Assembly: GCA_033239125.1 (NCBI GenBank)
Contig: BSWB01000002.1
Span: forward strand, 157,900,409-157,964,408
Source of the DNA: Fagopyrum homotropicum
Taxonomy: Eukaryota; Streptophyta; Magnoliopsida; Caryophyllales; Polygonaceae
Reading direction: 5' to 3'
Length of the DNA stretch: 64,000 bases
Shown here piece after piece: positions 45,637 to 57,466 of the stretch; position 1 is the first letter of the stretch; every line of letters starts with the position of its first letter. Below the pieces are notes generated by a model. The model searched no databases and was not told the origin of the DNA. It saw nothing but the letters and a program-made list of their open reading frames with translations. The position numbers and the translations under genes are program-made.

Positions 45637-48208
45637 TGTAATAACCGAAAAATTTAAACTCCGTTTAATAACGGATTAAATCGGAATTCGATCCGCCAAC
45701 CTTAATTCCGTTAAATAAAAGAAACGAAATTAAATTCTATCATTTTATGTGACTTTGCTTCACATAAAATGATAACTTGTAACCCGTAAATAATCCCGTA
45801 AATAATTCCGTAATTTTAACGGTTCCGGGCTATTGGTGAGTATTCTTTCAGCTGAGTTGTTTTATGGGAAGGTAGGCCCAAATTCTAGCCCAAAATACTC
45901 CCAGCCGGCCCAACTTCACACCATTACCCTAATCTCCTCATTAACTAAAGTTTAACCTAATCTAACCTTAAAACCTAATCAACTAATTCACATCTACGAT
46001 TGCCGCTGCACATGAGCTTATTTTCCGAAACCAACACCAACTCTCCTACTACCGACTGTAATCTTCCTAGCCGATCTCTCTCGACGCCGGGACCTGCACA
46101 TCACCGGCAACCAGAAGCACAAATCAAGGCTGTTCTCCCAGCCCAGGCGGCGTCTGCATGCTTCGGCGAATCAGTGACATTGTCGAGGTGAGTCCGTTGT
46201 TGCAGCGCTTCCCTTTCTCTCGCTACTGCAGGTTAACATCGGGTACTACTCTTCCGTAGTACAACAAAGAGGAAAGCGACTAAAGGTGGTACTCCCCAAT
46301 TAACGAACCGCAAGAGACTATTTCGACTTCATCCTCCGCTCCAGACCACACCTCCATCGATTGGGAACAACGCAGCACCGCGAGCAGCCAATACCGGAAT
46401 TCTCGAGCTTCTCCGGCAGCAGTTAGGTTAGCATACCATCGCCCTCTACCTCTCTTCGTTTCCCACTATTTTGCAAGTAATAACGGCGTCGGGGATGGTC
46501 TGTACTTGACAGCACCAAGTGCAGTGTGTGCTATAATTTAGACAGCAGGCCAATACGCTGTGGTTACGAGTCCAACGACTAGGAGTCCAGATCGGTTCAG
46601 CCTGCTGCCGGTAAGCTCTCCTTGTGCTCTTGTTATTACGGTCCTACTAGTATAGTGAACAATAGGTAGTTTTAGATCCAAGTTTTTATCCAGAATGGCT
46701 GGGGGTGCGTATAGAACTCAGGATCACCTAGAAACCTTGCTGAAATGTTGTGTAGTGCATAGAAACTGACTAGTTTGGGAGTTAGATTTCGATACCTTAG
46801 AATGACGATCCACCGTTCAATTTTTTATATATGGTAGATAGAAACACCTAGTTTATTGTGTTAAATTTTGGGAGAAAGTTAACGGTCGGATTAGAACTTA
46901 TAAGGGCTCGAAGTAGAGCCGTTGGGCTCTTTTACAGTAGAGGAAAATTGACTAAGTATGGAATTTTTTCAGATTTCATTCCAACTTTGGAGATTTATGG
47001 GAGAGTTATGGTTAAGTATTTTTGAGAGATCTTTACCCCTATGTTTAGTATGTATATCATAGAGGAGCTAGGATTTTATTTTGGAATTTTTATACCTTAT
47101 CCAAGCGGCGTTTATGAACCCAAAATCAGGCTTTAACGACTATGGTATAAATTAAGAATGTTGGATAACTCTTATAAAACCTTACTAAATCCTTACCAAA
47201 CTTTTCAATGAGAACTAGATTATGGACATAGGTTCTAAAAGAAAATATTAGAACTAAATGATAGACTTTGAGAATTTTCGGCACTAAGGGTAAAATGGTC
47301 TTTTACCGTAAGAGAGCTTTTTCCGTAATTCCTTCGCATGAGGTTGGACATCTGGATGTGATTTTGATCCACATGCCTTATTTGACAGGCGTTTGAGTTA
47401 CCACGGGTTCGGACCGAGTTGAGATTTGAGAAAACGATTTTTGATCAAGGTAAGTCCTTGCGACTTAGCTGGTTTTTGGATATTAGTTGAGTGATATTAG
47501 TGGTGTGTGTACCATGTGTGTTATAATAACAACTTGTTAGGACGACCGTTGTTATTATGTGTTAAGGCCCAAGTGTATGTATAACGGGCCGTGACATCAC
47601 TGCCCAGCTTTGCTAGGAGACTGGGAGGTTCTCTATACCCAGACCATACAGGTACACGGTGAGATGCATCGGATCCACTCCTGATGGGTACACGGGGGCG
47701 GAGGCGAGGTTTGGAAATCCTTCGTGTCACAAAATAAGTTTCATTAGAGTGAACGACTTAAATGAAGATAATAAATGGATTGTTTGAAAGCATGATGAGT
47801 GTTTATGATTTTATGTGTGTGTGTGCTATTATTATTCTCCTAATGTTTAGATAACTAGCTAATGGTTGTTTTGTTGTGTTTTTAGATTTACCGCAGGTTA
47901 GAACAACAGCTGAGTGATCCGGAAGTAGTGGTCAGCCGGGTCTCCGTACTCTTTAGAGTGGGGTTTGGGTTGTTGCTTTGTTGTCTTTTCCTTTTGTTAA
48001 GACAGTTAGTCTTTTCCGTTGTTTAAGTACGATAGGCTGTTAGACTTCGTTGCATTCATCCTTTTACAAATACATTTTATGAATTTCGGTTTTTCTTATT
48101 TGTGTCTTGTTGCAAGATCCTAGTAATATTGTTGTCAAAATGAGGTCGGGACCCATTGTGAGGTCCTAACCAGTAATACTCCGAGTTTTGAGAATTCGGG
48201 GTGTTACA
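45637..48208 (+). repeat. E3 3' LTR
   Basis: 2,572 bp, TGTAATAACC to GGTGTTACA, preceded by a purine-rich tract (TTTTAGAGGGCACTGA). The donor-like site is at about 47449. Confidence 0.92.
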
Positions 48209-48396
48209 GCAATGACATTACTTGTCGTCATTGTGCCGTCGCAAGAAAAACGTCAATAGTGAAACTTTGCCGTCAAAAAAATATAATAATCGCTGAAGGA
48301 ATTAGGTTGTCTCTATGCGGTCGCAAAAAAATAATTACTAGCAACGGCAAACGGTTGCCATCGCAAAAGTTATTGTTTTTTTTTTGTTTTGTAGTG

Positions 48397-48747
48397 ATTA
48401 CAATATGAACAAAGTTTACAAGAAAAGCAAAGAAAGATAAAAACAATAAAAGATCTCCCATAAACTATAAAGAAGACGTATGAGGAGGTTAGGAGGAGGA
48501 TGTAAAACGTCTTTGTAAACCAAGGAATTGCAACTAAGCTTCCAATGAAGCGAAGTTCAAATGCAGAGGACCGGAAAGTATTTTGCGAAGCACTTGTCTA
48601 AGATCTTGTGAACTTTCTTTTTCTCTATGCTTTTTCACTTTCAAATGTAGGGTTTCATGTGAGGAGGAGTAGTGCCGATAGGGTTTAGTATCAAAGAAGA
48701 GAGCTTAATATAGGATATATGTAGCAAATATATAGAATAAGAGGGAA
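48397..48747. other. Non-coding stretch before the Copia remnant
   Basis: No gene recognised. It could include more of the Copia LTR if that LTR is longer than I assign. Confidence 0.35.
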
Positions 48748-49438
48748 TGTTATTATAATAAATCCAAAAGGCTAACAACCCTAACAAACTACCTATGCTT
48801 GTATATATATACCTGTTATCCATTTCAACATTCAATATAGAATTTTCATTCAGTTTATTTCATCTCTTCAGATGGTATCAGAGCCATAAATACCGATTCT
48901 CAATTTTTCGAAGTAAACCTTTCCATTTTCCATAACTTATTCCCTATATTAAACATTTTTTCACATTTGTTCCATGGCTACCAGCAAAGAGCCAAGACCG
49001 GATCCTCCTTCACTTGCTCTGAATTTGGATCGCAACACCATTGTTAATGTCAATGATTCTTTGTACTTGTCCAATTCGGACAATCCTAGAATGTAGTTTG
49101 GTATTGATCTTATTCAACGGATTGAATTTCACTTCCTGGAGAAGAAGCATACGTATGGCCCTTGGAGGCAAGCATAAGCTAGGTTTTATTGATGGAACAT
49201 GTGCGGAACCTACAATTGGAGATGGTGACCACCTCACAAGGTGGATTCGAGCTGATTACATGATACGTTGTTGGATCTTGCATTCCATGAAATTAGAGAT
49301 TGTTGAAATGTTCACCTATGTTGAATTTGCAATGAAGCTTTGGAAGGATATTGTTGAGTGTTTTGAGGTATCTATAGCTCCTTTAATTTATCAAATCCAT
49401 AAAGATCTAACTTCTCTAAAGCAAGATAATGCCAAGGT
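48748..49438 (+). mobile_element. Ty1/Copia element, 5' end only
   Basis: A short LTR (tentatively 48748-48870, TGTTATT to CTCTTCA), the PBS TGGTATCAGAGC (48873-48884), a leader and the start of gag. The element is cut at 49438 by the E4 LTR and nothing downstream of it is seen in the window. Confidence 0.75.
48974..49438 (+). pseudogene. Copia Gag N-terminal part
   Basis: Starts at MATSKEPRPDPP and continues with LYLSNSDNPRM, then TAG, then a frame change. The next frame gives FNGLNFTSWRRSIRMAL and KLGFIDGTC, the typical Copia Gag core, then FAMKLWKDI. This is the capsid part of a Copia element, broken by one stop and one indel and truncated by E4. Confidence 0.8.
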
Positions 49439-51554
49439 TGTAACACCCCAAATCTACGGGACTTGGAGTGTCACATTGGGTTAGGATCTCACAATGGATC
49501 TTGACCCTAGCCTGACAACAAGTTCACTGGATCTTACAACAAGGCACAGGTAGATTAAAACTAAATACATAAAAGCTGTATATGATACATCAAAAGAGTT
49601 TACAAACTCAAAGCCGAGTACAAAACATCAAACCACAACATCTGATACAAAAGATCCCATATCCCGCGCATCCTAATGTACAGAAGTCCTCGGATGGCCA
49701 CATCATCTGTCTCACCCTGCAGTCTTCCTAACTTGCAGATCATCTACAACACGGTATGAAACCGTTAGCTACATCAATGAAAAACATGAAGATAATAGCA
49801 CAACCACACATCAACATCTCATACATGCAATGCCACACACATTCATTTATTATCTTTCATTACGTTATTCCATTACTAATTCAACTTCTTTTGTAACACG
49901 AGGAACCTATAGAACCTCGTCCCTTTCCCCGTTAACACAGGGGTTTGCATTGGGGGTGATCGTCACTCGTCCCCCCTGTGTTACTGGCTTCCACGCACCT
50001 CCTCCTAACAAGTAGGCGGAGACCGGTGGTTACCGCCCGTTATAATACACTTGGGCCAAATAAATGTAATAAATGGTCATCCTAGTCCGGTTTAGGTTAT
50101 AAATGCACAATCATATGAACACACAAAACCATCACAATCATACAATCCACAACTGCACGCTAAGTAAGTCCTATGGACTTACCTGATATACTCGTAACCT
50201 GTACCACGTCACAGCTTCTCCTTGGGGAAGTAATCAATGCCTGCAATAGCAAGACACACACAATCACATACTACAAAGGTTAGGAGACTCGTCTCACTAA
50301 CCACAACCAACCTATATCTCAAATCTAAACCTCAGATCCTCAACACATTCATAAATGCGTAAGGCATATCCTCAACATAACATCTCATCGTACTCGTACG
50401 CATACTAAACCTTAAAGCCATAATTGATATCCATAACATCATCATGATCCTCAACTCATTCTGACACCTAACATGCATCTAATCAGTATTCCTCAATCTC
50501 AAATTTAATCCTAATTTAATTAATTAACCTTTAATTAATTAATTAAATTTCACCAGAATAACGTTTTGCCAGCAGGCCATTTCTAAATCCACCTGTCATC
50601 AGATTTCATCAAACAAACAACCCATAAACACCAGAATAATATAATGATCATAATGGAATTTCTAATTATCAATTTTGAAAAGCCTATGGTCAATTTAGGC
50701 CAAATCGCAATACGGAAAACGAATAAATTCATAACTTATACGTTACTAATCCGATTGACGATCTGAAAAAAGATTCGGAATCACAACGACGCAGGCTACG
50801 CATGTACAACATCAAATTCACCGGAATCTGAGTGACGGAACTGTCCTGGTGACATATATGCTCGACCAGGTCTTCATCTGCTCGGAAATGCAGAAACTCG
50901 GTACCGATATGAAGAGAATGAAGAGAGGAATCCACAAACGGAATTGAAATCGGATTAGAAACGGAGAGTAGATCTGAGTTTGAAGTTTGAGAGAAATCAG
51001 AGCTTTTACGAGGAAACGTGAAAGGAAATAAATTAATAAACGATTTTCCGCTATTTATAGTGAAGTCGATAATTATCCTTTAGCAAAGTCGATAATTATC
51101 CTTTCCAATGGCGGGTTGAATCTCCTTCTCCAAACTTCTCGAAATTGGAACAATGAATCTTGAATATTGTAGGGATAATTATTCCACAATTGCCTCGAAA
51201 AACGTGTATTCCTAAGCCGTCTTTCTTAGCCGTTAAAAACGAAATAGCGACTCTTTTGGCCGTTTTGCCTTTCCATGTTATTTCATATCTAGGACATGTC
51301 CGATGTCCTGATCATTTCTCTCAACTACATTTTTATTAATTGGAGCTCCCAAATGCTCCAAATAATACCGGAGGGTAAAAATAATTACCCGGAGGAAAAA
51401 GTGAAAATTTCACCGTAAGCCCAAAATTACGCCAAGAACATAACGGTGGGACTTATACTCAACACTTACGCAATCTTCGCGAGTTATATGTAAATTACTA
51501 TCACTGATTAACTTAATCAACATTAATTAGAATTCGGAAATCATAGCTATTACA
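49439..51554 (-). repeat. E4 LTR, apparent hybrid of E1 and E2/E3 types
   Basis: 2,116 bp, ending GGGGTGTTACA on the minus strand. The first half (51554 to about 50690) matches the E1 LTR, including the ACATCGGACATGTCC block, 36-bp repeats, TATA box (51051-51059) and the 33720-33810 region. The second half matches E2/E3: donor-like CAGGTAAGT near 50182, the AACGGGCGGTAACC block near 50030, the AGCTAACGG...GTTGTAG block near 49744 and the GGTGTTACA end. Confidence 0.75.
51051..51059 (-). promoter_or_regulatory. E4 LTR TATA box
   Basis: TATAAATAG on the minus strand, in the same context as in the E1 LTR. Confidence 0.7.
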
Positions 51555-51714
51555 TCACACACCCCTTAAGAAAAAGTTTCGTCCCGAAACTTGAACAATT
51601 CCCAAATCCTCTCGGACCCATACGCCGAGGTATAAACACTCTTTCTATCGGAGGTACCACATCTCCGTTCAAAGGTATCAACATATAACACTCTATAACC
51701 TCAAAACATCAACA

Positions 51715-51972
51715 TGGAGGAATCACCAACTCCAACAACAAGATCATAACGCTATCCAAGGGCATAGAGGAAAATCATCTCTAGCAAACTACTAACCACA
51801 TCACACTGGCATGGAGGAAAACCGTCTCCAACCAATCGTACTCGTAACACAACTATGTGGAGGAAAACCGTCTCCACTCACACTATGTCCATCAATAATA
51901 GCATGGAGGAAAGAACCATCTCCAGCTAATCCTAAACATATTACAATAGCATGGAGGAAAGAACCATCTCCA
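51715..51972 (-). repeat. Hairpin array in the E4 3' region
   Basis: Six units with a 46-50-bp period at 51715-51734, 51765-51783, 51812-51830, 51858-51876, 51904-51924 and 51952-51972. Each pairs TGGAG with CTCCA across 9-11 nt. The second unit has TAGAG with CTCTA, a paired change that keeps the stem. It lies between the pol stop and the LTR. Confidence 0.85.
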
Positions 51973-52092
51973 GCTATACCTATATCGTGCTAGCAAACAA
52001 GATCTAACAGATTAGATGCACATATCAAAGCTAGCACGAAAACACATCATATCACATAAGCACATAACATACAAGCACTCACCAAAAAGGTA

Positions 52093-52357
52093 CTAAGATC
52101 TACTCGTGGATCTTACGGGTGCCTCTAACCCCGTATAGAACTCTGGATAGTTCCTCTGGATACTATCCTCTGTCTCCCAGGTAGCCTCATCTGGTCCTCG
52201 TCTCGACTACTGTATCCTCATCATAGGAATATGCTTCGAATGCAGGTGTCACAAACCTCTCTTTCTAGAACTGCAAAAGGTTGTTATGCAAAAGTGTGGT
52301 CCGACTCAACCACTAGATCATCATAACTCACAATGTGCCTCAAGTCTGGTATGTACT
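52093..52357 (-). pseudogene. E4 pol C-terminal remnant
   Basis: On the minus strand it reads KYIPDLRHIVSYDDLVVEPDHT and later a degraded chromodomain-like end with RNYPEFYTGLEAP. It contains at least one frameshift. It is cut at 52357, within the KYIPD codons, by the start of the Athila-like LTR. Confidence 0.75.
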
Positions 52358-53339
52358 TGACCGAGCGTATTTCTATGGTCGTCTATACCCAATCAAAAGT
52401 AAATCCCGACTTAGCACTAAGAACAAGTATAGTGATTAAGTAAGGGTCGAACCCAAGAGAGTTTGAGGTTTTAGATGCAATTATTGATTTCAAGTAACAA
52501 GTAACCGAAGGGGGGGGGGTTGGTTGAAATAAATACAGACAAAAACGTTAAGAGAAACGTTTAGCGCAACAAGACAATGATGAGTGAATCTACACTAGGT
52601 TGATTCTACGCATGCAATTGCTACTTTGGTGCGTTCCTTTTACAAGTTTTTAAGTAAGCTCCCGTCTTGATCATACATATGTGTTGAGCCAACCGGCATC
52701 AACACAACTTAACTTATTACAGTTCCGTAAACCTACAAGAACAAATAGTAAGTTAGCATTCAAACAAAGACTAAGGGATATAAAGAGAAGATTAAAACCG
52801 TTAAACTTATCTTTATATTTGTGTTCCTTTTCTGTAAGTAATTACAACCCGTAATTACTTAAAGTTGCTACTAGATTAAAGACCCGAACCCGGAACCTAT
52901 TAATCCTAGTTGTTTACATGCACTTTAGAACCTAAGGTGATCAATCTCAAGCAATAGTTAACATGCAATTAAACAATGAAGATCAAGGAACACACAAAGC
53001 ATTACTGAATAAAAACTTATATTAAAAAGAACTTACAACCAAAGTAACAAAGCAGCTTCAAACCAACCCAATGTAGCAAGGGAGTTAGCAACTCATTACA
53101 ATGGAAAAACTCAAGTCTAAAATGGATTTTGTGAAGGAAAGCATGGATGATTCTAGCAATCAGCCATGAACTATTTATACTACAAAAGACACTTAATTTG
53201 GAGTAAATAGCCAGCCTAAAACAGCCACCTTTAATGCCATAAAGGTGGTGTAAACAGCCGGAGTAAAGCTTTTGACGTTAAACCGCAGGGGCGGCCTTCA
53301 GGAACCGCATGGGCGGTTTAGGCAAAATCGGTTGATCTT

Positions 53340-56300
53340 TTTTTTTTTTGAAAACTTATGTATATATATCCAGAAGTAGGGGTTACAAAGCAACTAGCTT
53401 AGTACAAGATCATGAGCCCAGGACAAATTCAAATGAACAGATAGGTGAGTGAGAAAGCAGAATTAAAGATGATGAAAGCTCAAGCCAAGGATCCTCGCCC
53501 AGCTTAGAGAGTTCCTAGAACGGTTCTTCCACTTGAGAGAAAAGTGAGCTTTAGTAATATTGATGATGTTATGAGCACAGGCGGTGGGATGTGTACTTTT
53601 GTTGTTGTAGAGGAGATCGTTACGAGCCTTCCAAATGAGATATATGTAGCTAATCATAGTAGAAGCTCGTACATTGGTGATAAGATCATCTTTGATCCGA
53701 GGGACGGTACGAAGCCAGGTCCAGATGTAGTCACTGTAAGGGAGTGGATGGGGAATTCTAAGCCAGGCAGAGATGATGTTAAGGACAGTCTGAGCATAGG
53801 AGCAGTGGTGAAGCAGGTGAGTCTCATCCTCCGGGTAAAGGTTGCAAGTTCGACAAGTATTATCTGTGACAATGTTCCAATCATTCAGTTTGGAAAGGGT
53901 CGGAAGGCGGTGATGGCTGGCAATCCAGGCGATGGCTCTGCATTTAGGTGGGCAAGGAGTGGACCAGATAATGCTATACTGGTATGGTTGTGATGGTGCC
54001 GGCGGGGACCAACAAAGTTTGAAGGCAGCAGCAGTGGAGAATTTGTTGTCGGTGGTAGTGGTAAGGGTGATGAATCGGTCACCAGTCATCTTCGTATGGA
54101 TCTCATCTCTCACTTTGAGGAGTTGGCACCAGGAGTGGCTGTTGTTGAAGTTGGCCGAACAAGTCCAGATGGGCTGGCCCTTGAGAATGTTGTGGGATAC
54201 CCACTCACTCCAGAGGCTACGGTCAGTGTTGCAATTGCTATCATGCAGTTTGAACAAGAGCTTAGAGAAGCAGGCCTTGTTCCAAGAGAGGGCCTCTTTG
54301 AATCCAAGGCCACCATTGGATTTAGGCAGGCAGACTGTATTCCAAGATATAAGTGCACGCGAACTGGAGGCGTTCCCAGCCCAAAGAAAGGACCGCAGCA
54401 GGCTCCTAATTTTGATCATGATGGAAGAGGGGATGAGGAGAGTGTGACACCAGTATTGGTGGAGAGACATGAGGATGGAACTGATAAGTTACTTCCTACC
54501 AGCATAGCTCAGATGGCGGGCACTCCAGGAGGAGATCTTGTTAGTGATTTTTGTGATCATAGGAAAGAACTCGGAGACGCAAAGCCGCTTGCTACCAACA
54601 GGGATACCGAGATAGACAAAGGGAAGGGAGCCCCGAAGGAAGCCACAAGAGGAGGCGAGACGGTCACAATCAGAATCCGAGAGCCCGCCAAGGAAAATAG
54701 ATGACTTAGAGAAGTTGATGGTGAGCCCGGAGTAGGATCCAAAGTGATCGAGGGTGTGCTTGAGAATACTGATAGAGGGGCCGTCACCACGACAAAACAA
54801 CATTAAGTCATCGGCAAAGCAAAGGTGGGTGATCCGGGGGGAAGAGCATTTGGGGTGGATGTTAAAGTCAGGGTTTTGTGTGTTGATGTTGAGCATGAAA
54901 GAAAGTACCTCCATCGCAAGGACGAAGAGAGGGGGGGAGAGGGGGCAGCCTTGACGTAGCCCTCTCGAGCTAGGGAAGTAACCCACCAGAGAGCCCTTGA
55001 GGTTGATAGAGAAAGACGCAGTGGAGATACAGGCGTCGACCAATTTGATGAACCAGGTGGGGTAGCCTATTCAGCCTAGGCAGTTCAGAATGAACCGGTG
55101 ATCAATCATGTCGAAAGCCTTGGTGATGTCAAGCTTCAGAGTGCATCTAGGCGAGATGTGGCGTCTATTGTATTTTTTGAGGATCTCTTGGCATAGAAGG
55201 ATGTTGTGTTTAATTGCTCTCCCTTTAACGAACGCCCCTTGGTATCTGCCCACAATGGATGGGAGGGTAGCATTGAGCCTATCTGCAAGCAACTTTGCAA
55301 TAACTTTGTATGTAGTGTTGCAACATGAGATAGGACGGAAGTCACCAGGAAGGGTGGGGTTTGGTTTTTTTGGTATGAGGGTTATAGCAGTGTGATTGAC
55401 ATGTCGCGGCATGATACCAGAATGAAGGAACTCGAGGACTGCATCGGTGAAGATACCACCAGTAGTGTGCCAAGACGCCTTATAGAATAAAGCGTTGAAA
55501 CCGTCCGGGCATGGGGCCTTGAGGTCGCTCATGTTGAAGAGGGTAGTTTTGACGCTTTCCATGGTGAAATCAGCATTGATTAGGTCCAGATCTGACGCGG
55601 TTAAAGAGCCAAGCGGACAGTTAGGGAATAGATTGTGGGGGTTAGCTAAAATTGTGGGATTTAGTATATTGGAGAAGTGATTAATTAGGATAGGCGTTAT
55701 TCTATCCCAATCAAAGATGGGCCCCGCAGCGAGATCCTCGGGATCACATAGACCCCGCACGTCATTAGAAGCTCTTCGAATGGCAATCTTTTTGAAGAAA
55801 AAGGACGTGCACTGGTCACCGTGATTGATCCAAGCTTCTTTGGATAGTTGTCCGAGAGTAGATTGCAGGCTATTCTGGTGAGTACGAAGAGAGGCGAGAG
55901 TGGTGTGCTCGGCCTCAAGAAGCTGCTGATCAAGGGGATTAATAATGAGCCTGGAGTGGATGCTCTCAAGCGATGCCTTGAGGTTCTCTATGGACGTGCA
56001 TAGGGTCTCCATGGAGAGGCTGGGGAATTTTTTGAGAGCCGGCTTGAGTCTCTTGAGGTTGTAGTACAAATGGTCCATTTTGCAAGCACTGTGCGGTGCA
56101 TGGAGCGGAGCCCAAAGGTGACCGACAGTGGCCTGGAAGTTCTCGTGGGAGGCCCAACAATTATTGAATCTAAACTGCCAATGGGCCTGAGCAGCTTTGG
56201 CATTGAGAGAGAGAATAGCCGGCGAGTGATCAGACAGGTATGGGGTGTCGAAGTGAACTAAAGACGTAGGGAAATTATTTGGCCACGAGTCGTTGATCAC

Positions 56301-56906
56301 AACCCTATCGAGCTTGCTCCAAATACGAGAACCGATCTGCTTGTTATTCCAAGTGAAGGAGAACTCAGAGAAAATGTGGTCGGAGAGGTCGTTAGTCCGG
56401 AAGCACTCGGAGAGTTCATTGGACTGATGGGGAGCAGGAGAGAGTCTTTCCGAAAGTCCCTCGGACGGGCACAAGGTGGTGTTGAAGTCACCTAAAATTG
56501 CCCAAGGCTTATTGGTAGTGAGGAGTCTTATTGTGGCGAGGTTAGGCCAAAGAGAGCTGCGGTCAAGTGGGGAGTTGTGGGCATAGACGAAGGTACACTC
56601 GAAGCTAGGGGAGTTGGAAGTGGCAAGTGGAGTGATAGAGCAGTGTATGAGTTGGTCAGTTACGAAGGAAGTGGTAAGGTTGAGTGCAAGGGGGTCCCAC
56701 CAAAGCCCAATGCGGCATCTAGCGTTAGGGGAGACATTAGATGTTGAGGACCAGTGAGGGAGGAGGGAGAGGGAGGACAACTTGTCAGCCAAGATTTTTG
56801 TTTCGAGTATCGCAATGACATCCAACCGGTGCTTCTTAACCAGATCGTAAACAGCCTTTTGCTTGGAGGGATGGTTAAGACCCCGGATGTTCCAGGAACA
56901 TACGAG
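53340..56906 (-). mobile_element. L1-type LINE, 5' truncated
   Basis: Flanked by the 14-bp target duplication AATCGGTTGATCTT (53326-53339 and 56907-56920). The poly-A tail appears as a T-run at about 53340-53351. It contains ORF2 from the start of the endonuclease to the zinc-finger end; ORF1 is absent. Insertion into the Athila-like LTR is recent by its clean TSD and only two internal stops. Confidence 0.92.
53463..56906 (-). pseudogene. LINE ORF2: endonuclease, reverse transcriptase, zinc-finger end
   Basis: A single frame from 56906 to 53463 with two in-frame stops (TGA at 55071-55073, TAA at 54489-54491) and no frameshift. Endonuclease: WNIRGL at 56894, LGDFNTTL and SDHSPAIL. RT: CPDGFNALFYKASW, LIPKKPNP, RQGCPLSP and the intact active site FADDLMLF in 54489-55043. 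C-terminus: zf-RVT region with ClIAW-like CRAIAWIASHHRLPT and the C..C..H..H cluster near CRTCN and HLLHHC. ORF2 nicks target DNA and copies LINE RNA in place. Both stops fit C-to-T changes, as expected of methylated repeats. Confidence 0.9.
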
Positions 56907-57466
56907 AATCGGTTGATCTTCCTCCTGACCGTAGGGGCGGCTAGGTAATTCTGCTGGGGCGGATATTCAATGCTTCTTCAACGTCCGACTCTTCATCTGC
57001 TGGCCGTTACTGGTGTCAAAACGCAGGGGCGTCGTGAGGCCAACGCAAGGGCGGTGACACAGACTCTTCACCTTCCAGCTCCCAGGGCGAGGCGCAGGCC
57101 AAGCGTAGTGAGAGGCGCAGGGGTGCTGATCTTCGTCTTGTCCAGGCAAGTCACCGCAGGGGTGCCGATGGGTGGCATAGGGGTTGTGACCTGCTTCTTG
57201 GCCGGCGCTGGTGAAGGCGTTGGGAGCGCTTCAGTGGGAAGTGTCACCCGCTGGGGCGGCTGCAAGTACCCGTTGGGGCGGTGAAGTAGCAGAAGCTTCA
57301 CTTCGTGATCTCTCTTCACTCCTAAGTGCTTATAACTCCTTTCTTCGCTTCTTTTAATCTTCTTCTTCTGGATCAAGGAGTTAGTAGCATAAACTGACAC
57401 TAATGCCACAAAAAGACTCTAAAAATTACCCTAAATGATAGTGATTTCATCACCTATCAAACTCCC

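Larger units (their letters stand above)
38761..48208 (+). mobile_element. E3: Tekay-like LTR element without coding capacity
   Basis: Two LTRs (38761-41216 and 45637-48208) flank a 4.4-kb internal region and are bracketed by the 5-bp duplication GCAAT (38756-38760, 48209-48213). PBS for initiator Met tRNA at 41220-41231. Only the last part of pol (45181-45426) is recognisable. LTR and internal sequence are related to E2. It looks like a LARD-type or badly decayed derivative. Confidence 0.88.
38521..48396. mobile_element. Small CACTA-like element split by E3
   Basis: The left end reads CACTAAGTAACAAAAAC (38521) and the right end, inverted, CACTACAAAACAAAA (48396 leftward). Both ends are followed by TTTTGCGACGGC or similar, and such words recur at 38540-38750 and 48230-48370. 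Without E3 it is about 420 bp. CACTA elements have this terminal motif and subterminal repeats. The 3-bp flanks (TAC and ATT) do not match, so the left end may be degenerate. Confidence 0.65.
49439..52357 (-). mobile_element. E4: minus-strand Tekay-like element, 3' part
   Basis: On the minus strand: pol tail (52357-52093), 3' untranslated region with hairpin array, purine-rich tract (51575-51555) and 3' LTR (51554-49439). The upstream part of the element is removed or displaced by the Athila-like LTR starting at 52358. It is inserted in Copia gag; the 5 bases before it are AAGGT. Confidence 0.8.
52358..57459 (-). repeat. Athila-like LTR, interrupted by a LINE
   Basis: On the minus strand it starts TGATAGGTGATG (57459) and ends with CA at 52358-52359. 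Without the LINE it is about 1.5 kb. The seven bases beyond the 3' end on the right (AACTCCC) look like the edge of a polypurine tract, so this is a 3' LTR whose internal region was interrupted at once by element Y. At least nine copies of words like CCGCAGGGGCGG occur between 53283 and 57283. The landmark GGGTCGAAC (52445) is shared with the other Athila-like LTRs. No matching target duplication. Confidence 0.65.

Noticed and set aside
53932..54704. Long plus-strand frames of 171 and 202 residues
   Set aside because: Antisense to LINE ORF2, which has recognised RT and zinc-finger motifs on the minus strand.
57460..57466. Target duplication for the Athila-like LTR or Y
   Set aside because: No matching 5-bp repeat at either candidate end; the bases fit a polypurine-tract edge instead.
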